NCBI RefSeq assembly: GCF_033439725.1
Contig: NW_026944383.1
Span: 3,410,001 to 3,474,000 of the forward strand
DNA length: 64,000 nucleotides
Source of the DNA: Neurospora tetraspora
Lineage: Eukaryota > Ascomycota > Sordariomycetes > Sordariales > Sordariaceae
Direction of reading: 5' to 3'
The notes beneath the pieces were generated by a model. The model worked only from the letters and a program-made list of their open reading frames with translations, searched no databases and was not told where the DNA came from. Below, in pieces: positions 58,597 to 64,000 of this stretch; positions within the stretch are counted from its first letter, which is position 1, and each line of letters starts with the position of its first letter. The translations under genes were made by a program, and so were the position numbers.

Positions 58597-61500
58597 CTTG
58601 ACGGCTTGGTCCTTCTGTTATAACAATGGGAACGATTGTTGACAAGAGGATGATGATGTCTGATACCGTATACTGGTTCAAGATATGGTCCGTGCTGGTT
58701 CCGGCTGTATCAAGGAGATCCTAGCTTGCCAAAAAGGTTTTGCATGGACCAAGGTGGGAAGTTGCTCTCAAGATGGTTGGTCCGGGGAAATATCCAATGG
58801 GGAAGATAACGTCGAATATGTATATCGCACAGATGTAAAAGCCCGTAGTTGCGCTCGAAACTCGTTGAGAGAGGAAGTGGAACTAGTGGAAGGTCGAAAT
58901 CGAAGTCGAAGACGAGCCGGTCGAAGTCTAGGTCGATGTTGAAGATCGATCTATATTGTGTGCCTAAAGGCTGGAGGTGGCAACAAAGGGCCAGATGAGA
59001 TGATGAAAACCGCTGCCGTTAAACATGAGATGATTCGAGTAAGGGAAAGCAGAAACAGGGACATGGAAAAGTATAAAAGGGCAAGCAAAGCTATACTAGG
59101 AAAAAGCCGACACAGGCGGCATTGAGGCGTCGGGTTGCTCGAACGAACCGGGGTGTGGGGGGCCGGGGTGAGGAAGGGAGGAAGTGCACGGAATCTGTTT
59201 ACAGCTGCAGAAGAGGCAGAAAGTGCAGGGAAGCGGAGTTCAGGAGGCGTGGTAGAGCGCAGAAAGGTGGGCACTCCCATGATGACGTGATCGGCCTTTG
59301 CCCTTTCAACTCTAGTATTGAAAAGCTTATACACACTTTGCTCGCGGTTCCGCTGCTGATTTCCACTCTAGCCACTGTACGAGTGGTTGTAACTGGCATG
59401 CCGAGCCTCAGGAGAGACCGGCCTTCCGTCTGCCATGTCTCCGCGGTCGGTATTCGGGGGCGGGGGACGCCGGTAGTTGAGAGGTTGAGATGATTGAAGG
59501 TGGTCATCTCAACTCTCACCGCGCTGGGTTCGCGGAGAGGACTGCTGCTTGTGGGAGCTCCCGCTCTCCCGCACATGGGACGGTCTGCTCGGAGTTTCAT
59601 GTAATGGTCATCAATATCTCCCTCCCATGGAGACAACAGTGCCTGCTTTTTAGCGTACCAAACGGTAGATGATCATGCTTGGATATGGATACGTCTTTCT
59701 ACCACTAGGGCCTCCGATGGGATGGGAGCTTCACATGCAGCTGGGCGTCCGCACGTGTATATATAGCCCCGGTCACTGGATGTCATTGTCCCACGGCGGG
59801 ATGATGCAAAAGACGACGGGAAGAGACACTTGCACTGCACCCCACGGAAGCCATCAGCAACAACCATGCAAAATGTGACCTTCCCCAAGTGCGAGAATGG
59901 CTGAAAACATGGAGATGTGCAGTCGTGGAGGTGTGATGGATCATGGGAGTTTGTCAGAGCTGGATGTCAAGGGTGTTGTGTGGGAGGCTCGAAAGGAGGG
60001 GCCGGCTGCAAGCGGCGAAGACGCAACTTTGACCATCGATGGTGCAATTGCAGCCGCAAAGCCTGTCGATCGAGTGTAAGCTTCCCGTTGGACGTCTCGG
60101 TGCCGTGCCTAGCTCCCGATCGTCCACATCCAACGCTACCCTAGACCTGCTTACAAAAGCATCAGAGGTGTTTTTTTCCAGAAGTGTCGCAACCACAATC
60201 AACACCCATCATGAACACCATCTCACTAACCATTGAGGTGTCAAGCTCGATATTCAGCCTGTGTGCTTTTTGGTAAACAACTGGCCTGAAGTTCTTCACA
60301 GCCCAGGTATTTGGAGGGATACTAGAGCTACGACTGCCACTCGGCTGGTTCCGACCTCAGACCTCCTTCTAGAGCAAAGGTCAAGGTGAAGGGTTGGTCC
60401 TGGTAGGTGACTCGTGTTTGTGCGGCGACTTGCACGGCCAGACCGCACAACCAACCTCGGCGCCCGGAGTTCGGCTCTCCACGAGGGCATCGTACTTGGC
60501 AGCAACGCACAGTGGGCTGAATTGGGCCAAAAATCAAAGAATTATTCCGCGGCCTCACTCCCATCCGTCTCGAGATGACGTTATCGGATCAAGAACGGTC
60601 CGCTGTGTGCTGACCAATAGCATGTTAGCAATCATCCGGTTCAGGAAGTCGAGCTCAAAAGGACACGATAAGCCGATAAGGTGACTAGTCAACGCTGCAC
60701 GTGAAATGTCAGTCAGAAGCACATTAGGAAGTAGTCGCAGGGTTAGGGTTATAACTTACGCATGGTTGACGACATGCGCATCCTGGCATTGAACGGAAAA
60801 CGACGCCAGCCCTCACGATTGGGCTGTTCAAGATGGCCTGGGGCAAGACGGGACTTCAGTTCGAAACAGGAGCAGTGAAATAACATCCAGGTGAGAGACC
60901 ATAACAACTGATGGCTCGGAGATAAACGTTCACCCCCGCTGTGACCGAAACGAAAGGAGCTGAAGTGCCCGCTCTGCTGTTGTCCGAGGTGGATTATCGT
61001 TCCTCTAAAAACACAATGTAAATTCATGCCATCACCCAGGAACTACACTACGAACTTACAACAACCCCATTTCAGCAACATCGATGTATCCAATTATAAA
61101 ACATCGGTTTACACTACGCAGATATTACCCCACTCAGTCTTGGTCTAGTTGCTATGAACTGTTGCGGGCATGATGGTCTTCGATATCAAATCTTCTGTCA
61201 TTGTAGGTTCCTTTGACTCTTGCGTATACTCAGCCCCAGACTTCACTCGCCGTCCCAATTTTAAGGAAATCGGTAGGTGACACCAAACCGGCGAACCACC
61301 CCGCAGTTCAGCTGGGAACTATACAGTCGGGTACCTTGCGCAGAACGTGCTTCGTGCGTACTGACCTCGTACTTGTAGCTGCCCGTCCGCCCATCTGCCA
61401 GTTTCAGGTCGCCAATGAGGAGGTGCGCTTCCCACATCAAATTGTCAACGCTGCGAACTGCAACACCCAACCACTCCAACCTCACTGGCACGCCCGACAG

Positions 61501-61674
61501 CAATCTTGGAACAAACCTTGGCTAGGAACGACGCGCAAGCTGGCATGGCGACAATCAAGCAGCGTCCGCACTTCCCTTTCCACATTTTCTACGCTGCATC
61601 TCGACTTGTTTGCCGGACCATAAGCTTCAGCACCATACCCAATCGTATCGCCTCACGATCTGCGACCTGACACC
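58597..61674. other. Divergent gene-free interval between sulfate permease and BUB2
   Basis: 3.1 kb with no gene supported; it contains the promoters of both flanking genes. A CRE-like TGACGTGA lies at 59283-59290. Two telomere-type repeats in tandem (GGGTTAGGGTTA) lie at about 60740-60751. No perfect ATGRYRYCAT (CYS-3 consensus) was found by eye in the 1.1 kb upstream of the permease. Confidence 0.5.
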
Positions 61675-63452
61675 ATGAACCCAACGGCAAAGAACACCAG
61701 CTCGGGCAGCGCTAGAGATCCAGGCACGGATGCGATGCCGTTGTTGTCGACTCCAGTGACAGGGCCTCCACAACCCGCCCCCTCGGCGACGACGATGGGT
61801 GTGCTCCCGCTCCACCCGCTTCCACACCTTCCACCCCCATCCCCCGCTGCTGGCAATGGTACTGCGACTTTGTCAGTTGGTGGTACCCTCAACGGCCAGA
61901 GGTCGCTCAGGAGATTGCAATCGGCTCACAGCCTCGGCGCAAAGGCCTCGCCTCAGCCGTCCCTAATTTCCCAGCAGAGGTTGCAGCAACAGCAGCAGCA
62001 ATCGCAACACCAACCGCAATCCCAACCGCAATCCCAACCGCGTCTCCAACCGCACCAGCAGCTCCAACACCAGCATCGCTTACTCCCAGGCCCTCCTTCG
62101 CCTCCTACTAGACATGCAAGTCTCAACTATCGATCGACACCACAAAGAGGTCGCGCCAACAGTGACGCCCCGCCAGTTCCTATTCCATTAGGTCAACAAT
62201 ACAGCACCATGGCAGCCGCAAATAGGCGGCGCGGCACAAGCTCGTCCACCGCCAGCGCCATGTCCCTCGAAAAGTTGTTGCGCGAAGGCCCTCCGAACGG
62301 CGATGTCGAGGCCGCGCTCGAAAGCACACGACTCAAGATCCTCGATCAAGGCGTCAAATCCGATAGCGATGGCATGGTAAGAGAGACACAGCCTCATCCT
62401 CATCAATGCGCTCTTGTCTTGCGCTCGCAATCGCTGACCAGCAATCCCAAACAGTCTTCCCTTCGCATCTACGTATGGCTGATCCTCCTCAACGCCCCAA
62501 TCATTGAAACCGACACCTACCTTGCCCTCATCCATCGCGGCGCATCCCCTGCCTACTCGAAGATCCGAAATGACACTTTCCGTACACTCACGACCGATCC
62601 TCTCTTCCGGCGCCGCGTCAGCGAGGCCAGCTTAATTCGATTACTCAATGCCGTCGCCTGGAGGTTACACGATGCCCGCGGGGACCGAACCAGAGACCAT
62701 AGCATTGCCAGTCTTTCGCGACGCTCGGCGCCATCAGAACCCGGAAGTCGTCCGGGAACTAGTGGCCACGACAGTATCACTGGGTCGCCGGCATCGAAAA
62801 GTCGAGCGCGTGCCTTGACCTTGACCACTGAAGGCTCCGAGGCCAGTGGTGTCGCTTCCGAACCGGGTACCTATGTACAAGGAATGAACGTGCTGGCCGC
62901 GCCCTTCTTATATGCTGCACGTAGCGAGGCAGAAGCATTCGTCGCCTTCCACCAGCTTCTCACGCAGGAGTTACCCGGCTACATTCGCGGTGCGATGGAC
63001 GGAGTACACAAAGGGCTGGCGCTGGTCGACAAGGTGTTGTCGATCGTGGATCCTAAACTCAGTCTTTACCTGATGTCCAAGAACCTCACTGCCGAGATCT
63101 ATGCATTCCCCTCCGTACTGACGCTGTGCGCCTGTACGCCGCCTCTGCCTGAGGTCCTACGTCTGTGGGACTTTCTCTTTGCATACGGTCCGCATCTTAA
63201 CATTTTGTGCATCGTTGCGCAGCTTATCATGATACGCACCAAGATTATGGAATCGCCCAGGTATGAGTCTTCTCACCAGTAACCCGTTTTCCAGAGTTTC
63301 AACTACTGACATACCGGTCCTTCACCAGTCCTAACAAACTCCTCCGATCTTTCCCTGCCCTTCAGGCCGATTTGATCAAGCGGACCACTTTGACCGTGAT
63401 ACGCATGATACCCGACGATGTCTACGCTGAAATTGTTGCTCATGCCAAGTGA
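61675..63452 (+). CDS. BUB2: BUB2, TBC-domain GTPase-activating protein of the mitotic exit/septation checkpoint
   Basis: Three exons (61675-62376, 62455-63260 and 63329-63452) give 543 residues. With Byr4/Bfa1, Bub2/Cdc16 switches off the Spg1/Tem1 GTPase at the spindle pole body and so restrains septation and mitotic exit. The TBC domain spans about 235-530. Its Arg finger is IRNDTFR (IxxDxxR) and its Gln finger is YVQGMN (YxQ), so catalysis should be intact. Family landmarks include SLRIYVWLILLNAPI, LSLYLMSKNLTAEIYAFPS and LRLWDFLFAYGPHLN. About 195 residues precede the usual start of the family; they are Pro/Ser-rich with a poly-Gln region. The first intron (62377-62454) is 78 nt, a multiple of three, with no in-frame stop, so retention would add 26 residues. 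I favour splicing because GMSSLRIYVW restores the conserved junction. Confidence 0.9.
61986..62075 (+). repeat. CAG/CAA/CCG-type coding repeat (poly-Gln/Pro) in BUB2
   Basis: Imperfect trinucleotide and hexanucleotide repeats (CAGCAG, CAACCGCAATCC) encode QQQQQQ followed by several QPQS units in the N-terminal extension of BUB2. Such tracts change length readily between strains. Confidence 0.75.
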
Positions 63453-64000
63453 TGCGATTTCTTGAAATCCATATACTTGCACCATATTTTGACAAAAGAA
63501 ATCCAGAGAGAGAAAATGGGTATGGGGCACTGCTCCAGTGCGAGAGGCACCAAGCATGGTAGACCTGCACTCGAAGTTGACTTGCGCACACGACAGGTCG
63601 TTACATCATACTCTGACGACTACGGCCTGCCTGGCAATCAGCGGAAGAAACAGCTCTGCTTGTCCCCTACCCAAGTTTTGCATCTTGTACCTGCTGGTCG
63701 CAGAGTGCTGGTACACGCAGCAAACGCCGCGCCGAGGACAGTTGGGCACGTCCGGCGTGGTTTGCTAAATCATCTTCGTGAACTCAGGGGTGGCTTGGTC
63801 GATAACCTAAAAAAAGAAAGCTCAGCTAACAGATGGGAAGCAATGGGGGACTTGAGATTCAGCAAGAGGGATCGACACCTGGCGTTTCCCCCGAAATCAC
63901 CCGATGTCCTCAGAGTTGCGACCACCTCTACACAGGCATTGCTCAGACCACTTGAAACCGCTCCGCGGCGATCCATGTATCATTCCGACAGAATTGTGAC
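63453..64000. other. 3' flank of BUB2 to window end
   Basis: 548 bases; no gene can be supported. A minus-strand frame at 63770-63976 has no recognisable content and may be the flank of a gene beyond the window. Confidence 0.4.

Noticed and set aside
58597-59700. CYS-3 (ATGRYRYCAT) binding site upstream of the sulfate permease
   Set aside because: I scanned ATG words by eye and found no full match. ATGATGACGT near 59278 has two mismatches, so sulfur control is not claimed from sequence.
1-64000. CRISPR arrays, bacterial operons, 5S rRNA genes, intact transposons, biosynthetic gene cluster
   Set aside because: None seen. The window is eukaryotic nuclear DNA with spliced single genes. No 5S core sequence was noticed, and the only repeat-derived region is degenerate.

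Overview
This is nuclear DNA of a filamentous ascomycete, most likely a Sordariales relative of Neurospora, Sordaria or Podospora. The reasons are: short introns (about 50-130 nt) with GT(A/G)NGT donors and CTAAC/CTGAC branch points; C/T-rich leaders; gene families found together in such fungi; and one ~6.3 kb island that is extremely rich in A+T and TpA and poor in CpA, as left by repeat-induced point mutation (RIP). Species and chromosome cannot be read from the sequence.

Layout. 1-656: 3' part of a YPT35-type PX-domain gene. 3965-4705: a small secreted, probably GPI-anchored DUF7707 protein. 6550-8010: a choline/ethanolamine phosphotransferase. ~8.8-15.1 kb: RIP-type island without intact genes, holding one tRNA-like sequence. 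15716-17124: a glutaminyl cyclase-like protein ending in KDEL. 17636-18712: oligosaccharyltransferase subunit SWP1. 20203-23637: a Cep57/PPC89-type spindle-pole-body coiled-coil protein. 24602-25226: exon-junction protein Y14. 26379-28436: a fungal relative of plant IQM proteins. 28527-29522 (-): a short-chain dehydrogenase. 30389-30477 (-): tRNA-Phe with intron. 30915-34387 (-): an HMT1-type ABC transporter. 38073-38164: tRNA-Ala(UGC) with intron. 38983-40613 (-): TIM44. 41310-41936: mitoribosomal uS11m. 42504-43925: BCS1. 44638-45234 (-): PYM. 45794-46293: QCR9, split into five exons. 48359-54972: the N-recognin ubiquitin ligase UBR1. 55727-58596 (-): a SulP sulfate permease. 61675-63452: BUB2 (TBC GTPase-activating protein).

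How the genes relate. Almost everything is conserved housekeeping. Two loose neighbourhoods stand out. Four genes for mitochondrial proteins (TIM44, uS11m, BCS1, QCR9) lie within 7.3 kb, and BCS1 and QCR9 both serve the cytochrome bc1 complex. Y14 and its dissociation factor PYM lie 20 kb apart. Two genes whose products act in the ER lumen or membrane (the KDEL cyclase and SWP1) are adjacent and co-oriented. I see no mobile element with intact coding capacity, no biosynthetic cluster, and no system that is clearly new. The most unusual items are the KDEL-tailed cyclase, the QCR9 gene model with an ATG-only first exon and a GC-AG intron, the IQM homologue, and the tRNA-like sequence inside the RIP island.

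Exon models were built by eye from reading frames, splice signals and protein-family knowledge. No alignment or RNA evidence was available. Transcript ends and untranslated regions are not resolved.
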